Below, piece after piece: positions 1 through 5,837 of a stretch of DNA of 6,004 nucleotides. The position numbers and the translations under genes are program-made. The stretch spans positions 1 through 6,004 of the forward strand of contig JANQMQ010000430.1 of NCBI GenBank assembly GCA_028279995.1, in the 5' to 3' direction. The stretch is from Candidatus Phaeomarinibacter sp. (GTDB lineage: Bacteria > Pseudomonadota > Alphaproteobacteria > CGMCC-115125). The notes below the pieces were generated by a model. It was not told the DNA's origin, ran no database searches, and saw nothing but the letters and a program-made list of their open reading frames with translations. Each line of letters starts with the position of its first letter. The stretch's first letter is position 1.

Positions 1-464
1 CGATGACGGCCAGTGTCTACGCGCTCAACAAGTTTGCGGGCGAGTATGACAAGCTGATCGCCAACCCTGATCTCATTCCCAACCTGTCCTCTGAAATCAT
101 CCGCTGGCAGACACCTCTCGCGCATATGCGCCGCACAGCTGTTGAAGACATCGTGCTCAATGGGGCGCACATCAAGAAGGGCGACAAGGTCGCCATGTGG
201 TACGTCTCGGGCAATCGCGATGAGAGCGTTTTTGAAGATGCGGACACGGTGATCATTGATCGCCCGAACGCGCGACGCCAGATGTCGTTCGGCTACGGTA
301 TTCACCGCTGCGTCGGTAACCGCCTGGGCGAATTGCAGATCAAGATCCTGTGGGAAGAAATCCTCAAGCGCTTCCCGAAAATTGAAGTGCTGGAAGAGCC
401 GACACGCACGAAGTCCGTCTTTGTGAAGGGCTACACCTACATGCCGGTTCGTATTCCAGCCTAA
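1..464 (+). CDS. CYP153-type cytochrome P450 (copy 1), 3' part only
   Basis: C-terminal 153 residues of a cytochrome P450; the 5' part lies outside the window. The ATG at position 3 is not the start. It aligns with the internal Met 268 of the next gene, just after the I-helix, and from there both proteins run 153 residues without a gap, so the full protein is probably about 420 aa. Visible motifs are EIIR (the K-helix ExxR pair) and the heme loop FGYGIHRCVG, whose Cys is the axial heme ligand. These and the surrounding sequence fit CYP153, a soluble bacterial family that hydroxylates terminal carbons of medium-chain alkanes and fatty acids with electrons from a ferredoxin. The C-terminal patch TRTKSVFVKGY resembles copy 3 more than copies 2 or 4. 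It ends in TAA, and the next gene starts 80 nt later on the same strand. The family call is solid; the individual substrate cannot be told. Confidence 0.93.
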   Translation, partial: MTASVYALNKFAGEYDKLIANPDLIPNLSSEIIRWQTPLAHMRRTAVEDIVLNGAHIKKGDKVAMWYVSGNRDESVFEDADTVIIDRPNARRQMSFGYGIHRCVGNRLGELQIKILWEEILKRFPKIEVLEEPTRTKSVFVKGYTYMPVRIPA

Positions 465-492
465 GGCGCGGACCGCAACCCGAGTACCTTTT

Positions 493-520
493 GCGGCGTC
501 CTCATCACAGGGGACGCCGC
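493..520 (+). other. Intergenic stem-loop between P450 copies 1 and 2
   Basis: GCGGCGTCC (493-501) pairs perfectly with GGACGCCGC (512-520), a 9-bp GC-rich stem that can extend inward by two pairs including a T-G wobble. No T-tract follows (TGCCGTAACC), so it is not a classic intrinsic terminator. It ends 24 nt before the start codon of copy 2. A role in mRNA processing, 3'-end protection of the upstream message or translation control is possible, but the function is inferred from position only. Confidence 0.6.
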
Positions 521-544
521 TGCCGTAACCCGAAAGAAGCATTC

Positions 545-1807
545 ATGTCCCAGGCCGTTGCAGACCCGCAGGTTGACGTTGATCACACAGAACGTGCCTG
601 GAGCATGCCGCTGAACGAGATAAACCCGGCAAGTCGGGATCTGTTCCAGAACGACGCGATCTGGCCCTACTTCGAGCGCCTGCGGAAGGAAGCTCCGATT
701 CACAAGGCCTATGACGAAGAGTTCGGCGAATACTGGTCTGTGACCCGCTACGAAGACATCATGGCGGTGGATACCAACCACAAAGTGTTTTCGTCAGACT
801 GGACCCACGGCGGCATCACGCTCTTTGATGCGGCGGAGGATTTCCGGCTGCCCATGTTCATTGCCATGGACCCGCCGAAGCATGATCAGCAGCGTATGAC
901 GGTGCAGCCGATCGTGGCCCCGAACAATCTGAAAAACTGGGAAGGCCTGATCCGCGAGCGCACCGGCATCGTGCTGGACTCCCTGCCGCGCGGCGAGACA
1001 TTTGACTGGGTGGACAATGTGTCCATCGAGCTCACGACAATGATGCTGGCTACGCTGTTTGACTTCCCGTTCGAGGAGCGCCGCAAACTCACCTTCTGGT
1101 CTGACATGACGACGACAGACCCCAAGACACTCAAAGGTGGCGTGGAAGAGAAGCGCGGCCATCTGCTGGATTGCCTTGAGTATTTCACCGGTCTCTGGAA
1201 CGAGCGCGTTAACTCGGACCGACCGGGCAATGATCTGATCACCATGCTGACGCGCGGTGAAGCGACAAAGAACATGGAGCCGATGGAGTATCTCGGCAAC
1301 ATCATCCTGCTCATCGTCGGTGGCAATGACACGACCCGCAACTCCATGACCGCGAGTGTCTATGCCCTCAACAAGTTCCCCGGTGAGTATGACAAGCTGA
1401 TCGCTGATCCAGGTTTGATCCCGAACCTGTCATCGGAAATCATCCGCTGGCAGACGCCACTGGCCCATATGCGCCGGACAGCTGTTGAAGACTTCGAACT
1501 CAACGGCACGATGATCAAGAAGGGTGACAAGGTGGCCATGTGGTACGTGTCCGGCAACCGCGACGCGGATGTCTTTGAGGACGCCGACAAGGTGATCATC
1601 GACCGTCCGAATGCACGCCGTCAGATGTCGTTTGGCTATGGCATCCACCGGTGTGTCGGCAACCGCCTTGGCGAGTTGCAGATCAAAATCCTGTGGGAAG
1701 AGATCCTGAAACGTTTTCCGAAGATCGAGTTGATGGACGAACCGACCCGGACGCCGGGCTGTTTCGTCAAAGGCTACACCTACATGCCGGTGCGGATTCC
1801 GGCCTAG
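545..1807 (+). CDS. CYP153-type cytochrome P450, alkane/fatty-acid terminal hydroxylase (copy 2)
   Basis: Complete 420-aa cytochrome P450, a normal length for CYP153. Motifs in order: C-helix MDPPKHDQQR (residues 108-117, His and Arg expected to contact heme propionates), I-helix GGNDTT (259-264, oxygen activation), EIIR (298-301), and heme loop FGYGIHRCVG (363-372, Cys370 as heme ligand). There is no membrane anchor or signal peptide, so it should be cytoplasmic and depend on a ferredoxin/ferredoxin reductase pair not encoded here. Known family role: omega-hydroxylation of alkanes to primary alcohols. The ATG at 545 is chosen because it begins MSQAV, as in copies 3 and 4, and has a weak purine-rich ribosome site (AGAAG, 535-539). 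The frame is open further upstream to 491, but that part runs through an intergenic hairpin. The region around residues 84-100 (DWTHGGITLFD) and the C-terminal TRTPGCFVKGY are close to copy 4. Confidence 0.95.
   Translation: MSQAVADPQVDVDHTERAWSMPLNEINPASRDLFQNDAIWPYFERLRKEAPIHKAYDEEFGEYWSVTRYEDIMAVDTNHKVFSSDWTHGGITLFDAAEDFRLPMFIAMDPPKHDQQRMTVQPIVAPNNLKNWEGLIRERTGIVLDSLPRGETFDWVDNVSIELTTMMLATLFDFPFEERRKLTFWSDMTTTDPKTLKGGVEEKRGHLLDCLEYFTGLWNERVNSDRPGNDLITMLTRGEATKNMEPMEYLGNIILLIVGGNDTTRNSMTASVYALNKFPGEYDKLIADPGLIPNLSSEIIRWQTPLAHMRRTAVEDFELNGTMIKKGDKVAMWYVSGNRDADVFEDADKVIIDRPNARRQMSFGYGIHRCVGNRLGELQIKILWEEILKRFPKIELMDEPTRTPGCFVKGYTYMPVRIPA
716..771. repeat. 56-bp exact repeat shared by copies 2 and 3 (first member)
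   Basis: This run, coding for the EEFGEYWSVTRYEDIMAVD segment, is identical base for base to 2050-2105 in copy 3, including synonymous positions. Copy 4 encodes the same residues with several different codons. Identity at silent sites points to recent exchange or gene conversion between copies 2 and 3 rather than protein-level selection alone. Confidence 0.8.
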
Positions 1808-1826
1808 TTGCTGAACCAACAATACA

Positions 1827-1850
1827 GCCCGGTGCGTTTTCCTGCCGGGC
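1827..1850 (+). other. Intergenic stem-loop between P450 copies 2 and 3
   Basis: GCCCGG (1827-1832) pairs with CCGGGC (1845-1850), a 6-bp all-GC stem with a 12-nt loop that contains a TTTT run. No T-tract follows the stem, so termination is not expected. It ends 28 nt before the start of copy 3, comparable to the hairpins in the other two spacers. It is the weakest of the three. Confidence 0.45.
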
Positions 1851-1865
1851 CCATAAAGATCAGAC

Positions 1866-1872
1866 GAGAGGA
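1866..1872 (+). promoter_or_regulatory. Ribosome-binding site of P450 copy 3
   Basis: GAGAGGA lies six bases before ATG 1879 and is the clearest Shine-Dalgarno sequence in the P450 array. It decides the start against the long upstream extension of the same frame. The corresponding sites of copies 2 (AGAAG) and 4 (AAAGAG) are weaker, so copy 3 might be translated best; this is an inference. Confidence 0.75.
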
Positions 1873-1878
1873 AAGTCC

Positions 1879-3135
1879 ATGTCGCAGGCCGCCGTTGAAG
1901 CCCCTTCAGCCATCGACCACAAAGAGCGCGCCTGGAGCATGCCTCTGGAAGACATCAACGTGGCAGACGGCGCGCTGTTCCAGGATGATGCGATCTGGCC
2001 GTATTTTGAGCGCCTGCGTAAGGAAGCGCCGGTTCACAAAGGGCATTCGGAAGAGTTCGGCGAATACTGGTCTGTGACCCGCTACGAAGACATCATGGCG
2101 GTGGACACCAACCATCACGTTTTCTCCTCGGAAGGCGCCATCACGCTGGCGGACCCGCTTGAGGACTTCAAGGCGCCGATGTTCATCGCCATGGACCCGC
2201 CGAAGCATGATCAGCAGCGCATTACGGTGCAGCCGATTGTGGCGCCGAAAAACCTTCAGAACTGGGAAGGCCTCATCCGTGAACGGACAGGCCTGATCCT
2301 GGATGCCCTGCCGCGGGGGGAAGAGTTTGACTGGGTGGACAATGTCTCCATCGAGCTGACCACGATGATGCTGGCTACCCTGTTTGATTTTCCGTTTGAG
2401 GAACGCCGCCGGCTGACGCGCTGGTCCGATGTGGCGACGGGCCGTGACAACCCGGAAATCTACAAGAGCGAAGAGCAATGGCGTGGCGAGTTGATGGAAT
2501 GTCTTGAGGCCTTTACCGGTCTCTGGAACGAGCGGGTCAATTCCGACAAGCCGGGCAATGATCTCATCAGCATGCTGGCCAAGGGTGAGTCCACCAAGAA
2601 CATGGACCCCATGGAGTATCTGGGGAACATCATCCTGCTGATCGTGGGCGGCAATGACACAACCCGCAATTCGATGACCGGCAGCGTCTATGCGCTCAAC
2701 AAGTTCCCGGCGGAGTACGACAAGCTGATCGCCAACCCGGACCTGATCCCGAACCTGTCCTCTGAAATCATCCGTTGGCAGACGCCGCTGGCGCATATGC
2801 GCCGCACGGCTCTTGAGGACATCGAGCTCAACGGTGCGCAGATCAAGAAGGGTGACAAGGTGGCCATGTGGTACGTCTCGGGCAACCGTGATGCTGAGGT
2901 CTTTGATAATGCCGACGATGTGATCATCGACCGCCCGAATGCCCGCCGCCAGATGTCCTTCGGCTATGGCATTCATCGCTGCGTCGGGAACCGCCTTGGT
3001 GAACTCCAGATCAAGATTCTGTGGGAAGAACTGCTGAAGCGTTTCCCCAAGATTGAAGTGCTGGCGGAACCCACCCGCACCAAGTCGCCCTTCGTGAAGG
3101 GCTACACCTACATGCCGGTTCGCATTCCTGCTTAG
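1879..3135 (+). CDS. CYP153-type cytochrome P450, alkane/fatty-acid terminal hydroxylase (copy 3)
   Basis: Complete 418-aa CYP153-type P450 with all catalytic landmarks: MDPPKHDQQR (105-114), I-helix GGNDTT (257-262), EIIR (296-299), and heme loop FGYGIHRCVG (361-370, Cys368). It differs from copies 2 and 4 in two variable zones. The B-C loop reads SSEGAITL (83-90) and is three residues shorter. The F-G region (about 180-208) reads TRWSDVATGRDNPEIY and is one residue longer. Its C-terminal patch is TRTKSPFVKGY, like copy 1. The ATG at 1879 is supported by the best ribosome-binding site in the array (GAGAGGA, 1866-1872, six bases away) and by the shared MSQA start. The open frame reaches back to 1651, but that part overlaps the coding end of copy 2 and is not expected to be translated. 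It probably hydroxylates a somewhat different aliphatic substrate from its neighbours; this is an inference from the loop differences. Confidence 0.95.
   Translation: MSQAAVEAPSAIDHKERAWSMPLEDINVADGALFQDDAIWPYFERLRKEAPVHKGHSEEFGEYWSVTRYEDIMAVDTNHHVFSSEGAITLADPLEDFKAPMFIAMDPPKHDQQRITVQPIVAPKNLQNWEGLIRERTGLILDALPRGEEFDWVDNVSIELTTMMLATLFDFPFEERRRLTRWSDVATGRDNPEIYKSEEQWRGELMECLEAFTGLWNERVNSDKPGNDLISMLAKGESTKNMDPMEYLGNIILLIVGGNDTTRNSMTGSVYALNKFPAEYDKLIANPDLIPNLSSEIIRWQTPLAHMRRTALEDIELNGAQIKKGDKVAMWYVSGNRDAEVFDNADDVIIDRPNARRQMSFGYGIHRCVGNRLGELQIKILWEELLKRFPKIEVLAEPTRTKSPFVKGYTYMPVRIPA
2050..2105. repeat. 56-bp exact repeat shared by copies 2 and 3 (second member)
   Basis: Exact DNA match to 716-771. 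The flanks diverge at once (residues before it read KGHS instead of KAYD, and the base after it differs), so this is an internal tract of a paralogous pair and not a separate mobile repeat. Confidence 0.8.
2680..2750. repeat. 71-bp exact repeat shared by copies 3 and 4 (first member)
   Basis: Identical to 4025-4095. It sits just after the I-helix and encodes the stretch beginning GSVYALNKFPAEYD. It is the longest exact paralog match I found. A wider block of about 161 bp (2590-2750 against 3935-4095) has only about eight mismatches by my count, while copies 1 and 2 differ at many silent sites there. Confidence 0.85.
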
Positions 3136-3160
3136 GGAAGTAACCTGGTTGAAAGTCCTG

Positions 3161-3191
3161 TGTGGCACTCTCAAATGTGAAGAGTGCTGCA
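3161..3191 (+). other. Intergenic stem-loop between P450 copies 3 and 4
   Basis: GCACTCT (3165-3171) pairs perfectly with AGAGTGC (3181-3187) around a 9-nt loop. The stem can be lengthened outward to 3161/3191 with two G-T wobbles and two Watson-Crick pairs, giving about 11 bp. The sequence after it is A-rich (TCACAAACAAG) and not a T-tract, so it should not terminate transcription. It ends 23 nt before the start of copy 4. Confidence 0.55.
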
Positions 3192-3214
3192 TCACAAACA
3201 AGAAAGAGTAAGTC

Positions 3215-4480
3215 ATGTCCCAGGCCGTTGCCGAACCACAGACCGATATTGAGTTTCATACAGAGCGTGCATGGAGCATGCCGCTGAGTGAGTTCAACCC
3301 GGCACAGCGGGACCTCTTCCAGAATGACGTGATCTGGCCCTACTTCGAGCGCCTGCGCGAAGAGGCGCCGGTTCATAAATGCTTTGATGAAGAGTTTGGT
3401 GAGTACTGGTCCGTCACCCGCTATGAAGACATCATGGCAGTAGACACCAACCACCATGTGTTTTCCTCAAGCTGGGAACATGGTGGCATTACCCTTTTCG
3501 ACGGGCCGGAAGACTTCCAGCTTCCCATGTTCATTGCCATGGACCCGCCCAAGCATGATGAGCAGCGCAAGACAGTTCAGCCGATCGTGGCGCCGAACAA
3601 TCTTAAGAGCTGGGAGCCGCTGATCCGTGAGCGGACCGGCATGGTACTTGACTCCCTGCCACGCGGTGAGGCGTTTGACTGGGTGGACAATGTGTCCATC
3701 GAGTTGACAACCATGATGCTGGCAACGCTCTTCGACTTCCCGTTTGAAGATCGCCGCAAACTCACCTTCTGGTCGGACATGGTGACGACAGATGCCAATA
3801 CGCTTGAAGGTGGTGAGGAAGAGTGGAAAGGCCATCTGCTGGATTGCCTGGCCTATTTCACAAATCTGTGGAACGAGCGGGTCAACTCGGACAAGCCGGC
3901 CAATGACCTGATCACCATGCTGACGCGTGGCGAATCCACCAAGAACATGGACCCCATGGAATATCTGGGGAATGTCATCCTGCTGATCGTCGGCGGTAAT
4001 GACACAACCCGCAACTCCATGACTGGCAGCGTCTATGCGCTCAACAAGTTCCCGGCGGAGTACGACAAGCTGATCGCCAACCCGGACCTGATCCCTAATC
4101 TGTCGTCTGAAATCATCCGTTGGCAGACACCGCTGGCCCATATGCGCCGGACTGCCCTTGAAGACTTCGAGCTCAATGGCGCGAAGATCAAGAAGGGCGA
4201 CAAGGTGGCCATGTGGTACGTCTCCGGCAACCGCGACAAGACAGTCTTTGAGAACGCTGATGATGTGATCATCGACCGTCCGAATGCCCGCCGTCAGATG
4301 TCCTTCGGCTACGGCATTCATCGTTGCGTCGGCAACCGTCTGGGCGAATTACAGATCATGATCCTGTGGGAAGAAATCCTGAAGCGGTTCCCGAAGATCG
4401 AGCTGGTCGAAGAGCCTGAGCGCTCACCGGGCTGCTTCGTGAAGGGCTACAAGCGGATGATGGTGCGCATCCCCAAGTAG
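3215..4480 (+). CDS. CYP153-type cytochrome P450, alkane/fatty-acid terminal hydroxylase (copy 4)
   Basis: Complete 421-aa P450 and last gene of the array. Motifs: MDPPKHDEQR (109-118), I-helix GGNDTT (260-265), EIIR (299-302), and heme loop FGYGIHRCVG (364-373, Cys371). The N-terminal half follows copy 2 (SWEHGGITLFD near 86-96; KLTFWSDM near 182-189). The stretch from about residue 240 to 316 follows copy 3, with a 71-bp identical DNA run, and the C-terminal SPGCFVKGY returns to copy 2. The last residues, GYKRMMVRIPK, depart from the GYTYMPVRIPA shared by copies 1-3, and QIMILWEE replaces QIKILWEE. The start at 3215 matches the MSQAV start of copy 2 and has a modest ribosome site (AAAGAG, 3203-3208). 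An intrinsic terminator begins 28 nt after the stop codon. Like the other copies it needs an external ferredoxin system. Confidence 0.95.
   Translation: MSQAVAEPQTDIEFHTERAWSMPLSEFNPAQRDLFQNDVIWPYFERLREEAPVHKCFDEEFGEYWSVTRYEDIMAVDTNHHVFSSSWEHGGITLFDGPEDFQLPMFIAMDPPKHDEQRKTVQPIVAPNNLKSWEPLIRERTGMVLDSLPRGEAFDWVDNVSIELTTMMLATLFDFPFEDRRKLTFWSDMVTTDANTLEGGEEEWKGHLLDCLAYFTNLWNERVNSDKPANDLITMLTRGESTKNMDPMEYLGNVILLIVGGNDTTRNSMTGSVYALNKFPAEYDKLIANPDLIPNLSSEIIRWQTPLAHMRRTALEDFELNGAKIKKGDKVAMWYVSGNRDKTVFENADDVIIDRPNARRQMSFGYGIHRCVGNRLGELQIMILWEEILKRFPKIELVEEPERSPGCFVKGYKRMMVRIPK
4025..4095. repeat. 71-bp exact repeat shared by copies 3 and 4 (second member)
   Basis: Exact DNA match to 2680-2750. Upstream and downstream of this block copy 4 is closer to copy 2, which makes it the clearest candidate gene-conversion tract in the array. 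Confidence 0.85.
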
Positions 4481-4507
4481 AGCATGCTCAGTGAAGCAGT
4501 CTGAAAG

Positions 4508-4539
4508 ACGGCGCCTGTGGAGACACCGGCGCCGTTTTT
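4508..4539 (+). terminator. Intrinsic terminator of the P450 operon
   Basis: ACGGCGCC (4508-4515) pairs with GGCGCCGT (4528-4535). Inside, after one mismatch, GTG pairs with CAC around a GAGA loop, which is a GNRA-type tetraloop. A run of five T follows directly (4535-4539). It lies 28 nt after the stop of copy 4 and before the convergent hydrolase gene. The stem is preceded by GAAAGA, which would give only a broken T-run on the minus strand, so action in that direction would be weaker. Confidence 0.9.
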
Positions 4540-4573
4540 GTATCTGCGTGTTGTACCACTGATGGCTGGCGCG

Positions 4574-5677
4574 TCAGTGGGTGCCGCCCAGGAACCAGTC
4601 CATCACGCGCGCATTCACTTCACGCGGATAGGTGTGGGACAGATCTGAAATGATCTCGAGTTTCACGTCTGCGCCGCCGCGGGTGAGTGTCTCAGCTGCC
4701 ATCTCCGCGAATTTGGACGGGAACATCCAGTCCAGTGCGCCATGGACGACATACACCGGCAGCTCTTTCAGCCGAGTGGGCGATGCCATCTCTCCAAGCA
4801 TTGGATGGAAGGCGGTGGACATGGGGGCGAGGTGAGTGAATGGGCTCTCGTCGCGCAGACCGGTGACATAGGAAAACGTGCCGCCGTCGCTCATGCCTGT
4901 CAGCAGCAGTTTCTCCGGATCAATGTGCCAGCGCTCACGCACGTGAGCCAGCATGGTTTCCAGGTTGGGGGTGTCTTCATCCGGTCCCATCAAGGACCAG
5001 GTATCCCCGCGTGACGTAGGGGACAAAAGGATGATGCCGCGGCTTCTTGCTTCGCGCAGCCAGGTCCACAGGAATGCCCGGCCATGTCCCGAGCCGCCGT
5101 GCAGTGCCATGATGAGAGGGTATTGTTTCGAAGGGTCGTAATCCTCGGGCACATACATGGAAAAACCGCCGCGTTGCCCGCGTTCGTTGCTGGCCTCGAT
5201 GACGCCGGTATTGTCCTTGTCGGCCCCGGCGGAGAGAGCGTTCAGTTTTGCCGCGTCATCGCGAACGCCGGGCTCCAGGAAGAAACGGCTTACCGGCGGC
5301 AGAATGGCTGAAACCGGGTAAATGGCTTCGCTGGCGCGGGACGCGTGGCGCAGCGACTTGTAGCATTCGAGAATGGCGTTCTCGGCATTCCCGGCGGCCT
5401 TCAGTTCCGCATAGGCGGACAAGACTTCATCGGCCGCTTTGAGCACGCGGTCGCGCACCGGAAACAGATGTTCGGGCCAGGGCGCCTGTTCGAATTGCGG
5501 GCGTGCATCCCGCACGGCCATGTCAACGCCGGCCACATGCTCTATCAGTTCGTTGACCTGCGGCGGGTGAAGCTTGCGTGCGACGAAGTCCAGGGTGTCG
5601 AGCGCTGCCAGGAGAGGAGGCAGCAGTGCGGTCATTGCGGCGATCAACTGGCCGTTCGTGGCGTCGTCCTCGGCCAT
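4574..5677 (-). CDS. Alpha/beta-hydrolase esterase (phospholipase/carboxylesterase-like)
   Basis: 367-aa protein. The C-terminal ~200 residues form an alpha/beta-hydrolase: strand PLIMALHGGSG with oxyanion-hole HGG (193-195), nucleophile elbow GMSDGG with Ser263, acid in HGALDWMFP (Asp316), and catalytic His348 in DLSHTYP. This order fits predicted esterases of the phospholipase/carboxylesterase or PHB-depolymerase-like groups, which hydrolyse carboxylic esters; the substrate is unknown. Residues 1 to about 165 are unusual: a mostly helical, charged region (leucine/alanine-rich at 11-35, further helices at 72-115) that I do not recognise. There is no signal peptide or membrane segment, so it is probably cytoplasmic. 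The ATG at 5677 is chosen over a GTG at 5710 because GGGAGAGA lies seven bases upstream. It is convergent with the P450 array and divergent from the transporter gene. A link to alkane metabolism is only a guess from location. Confidence 0.85.
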   Translation of the reverse strand: MAEDDATNGQLIAAMTALLPPLLAALDTLDFVARKLHPPQVNELIEHVAGVDMAVRDARPQFEQAPWPEHLFPVRDRVLKAADEVLSAYAELKAAGNAENAILECYKSLRHASRASEAIYPVSAILPPVSRFFLEPGVRDDAAKLNALSAGADKDNTGVIEASNERGQRGGFSMYVPEDYDPSKQYPLIMALHGGSGHGRAFLWTWLREARSRGIILLSPTSRGDTWSLMGPDEDTPNLETMLAHVRERWHIDPEKLLLTGMSDGGTFSYVTGLRDESPFTHLAPMSTAFHPMLGEMASPTRLKELPVYVVHGALDWMFPSKFAEMAAETLTRGGADVKLEIISDLSHTYPREVNARVMDWFLGGTH

Positions 5678-5684
5678 GATGTTG

Positions 5685-5692
5685 TCTCTCCC
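5685..5692 (-). promoter_or_regulatory. Ribosome-binding site of the hydrolase gene
   Basis: On the minus strand this reads GGGAGAGA, seven bases before the ATG at 5677. It fixes the start at 5677; the possible GTG start at 5710 would place this site inside the coding region and has no comparable site of its own. Confidence 0.75.
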
Positions 5693-5736
5693 ACTGCGGA
5701 CCGGAATCACGTTTGTGACAGTTGGCCATGAATCCG

Positions 5737-5749
5737 TTTGCTAAGCAAA
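5737..5749. promoter_or_regulatory. 13-bp palindrome in divergent spacer (possible operator)
   Basis: TTTGCT-A-AGCAAA is a perfect inverted repeat with 6-bp arms and a one-base centre. It lies between the divergent hydrolase and transporter genes, where promoters of both are expected. I do not recognise it as the site of a known regulator, and no convincing -35/-10 pair could be assigned beside it. Confidence 0.45.
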
Positions 5750-5762
5750 AGCCGCAAGATCC

Positions 5763-5775
5763 CACAAGTCTTGTG
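5763..5775. promoter_or_regulatory. Second 13-bp palindrome in divergent spacer (possible operator)
   Basis: CACAAG-T-CTTGTG is a perfect inverted repeat with 6-bp arms and a one-base centre. It is built like the palindrome at 5737-5749 but has a different sequence. The centres are 26 bp apart. The right arm overlaps TTGTGAC (5771-5777), which also occurs at 5713-5719. It could be a regulator-binding site for either divergent gene. Confidence 0.45.
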
Positions 5776-5833
5776 ACCGCTCTCGTGATGTGCGAGCACA
5801 GATATGGCGGTAGGTCTTCCGCTGGTTTTCCTT

Positions 5834-5837
5834 GAGG
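5834..5837 (+). promoter_or_regulatory. Ribosome-binding site of the transporter gene
   Basis: GAGG lies six bases before ATG 5844. Another in-frame ATG at 5838 directly abuts this site, too close for normal initiation, so 5844 is preferred. Confidence 0.7.

Noticed and set aside
3..5. ATG at position 3 as the start of a short P450 gene
   Set aside because: It aligns with an internal Met in the conserved NSMT segment after the I-helix of the other copies, so the gene is cut by the window edge and not a truncated gene.
491..544. N-terminal extension of P450 copy 2 (MRRPHHRGRR...)
   Set aside because: It runs through the intergenic hairpin and has no counterpart in copy 4. The MSQAV start at 545 is shared by the paralogs.
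1651..1878. N-terminal extension of P450 copy 3 overlapping the end of copy 2
   Set aside because: It would overlap copy 2 coding sequence in another frame. The true start at 1879 has a good ribosome-binding site and the MSQA start.
1906..3216. Long 436-aa open frame on the minus strand opposite P450 copy 3
   Set aside because: It lies antisense to a clear P450 gene, is rich in His/Arg/Val as expected for the mirror frame of GC-rich coding DNA, and similar antisense frames recur opposite the other copies (for example 3467-4321). This is a by-product of codon use.
4480..4489. Perfect palindrome GAGCATGCTC overlapping the end of copy 4
   Set aside because: It is self-complementary without a loop, sits just after the stop codon and has no partner copies nearby, so it is most likely chance.
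4556..4580. Inverted repeat CCACTGA / TCAGTGG around the hydrolase stop codon, considered as its terminator
   Set aside because: The stem is only 7 bp with an 11-nt loop, and on the minus strand it is followed by TACAACACG rather than a T-run. It might pair weakly but is not a supported terminator.
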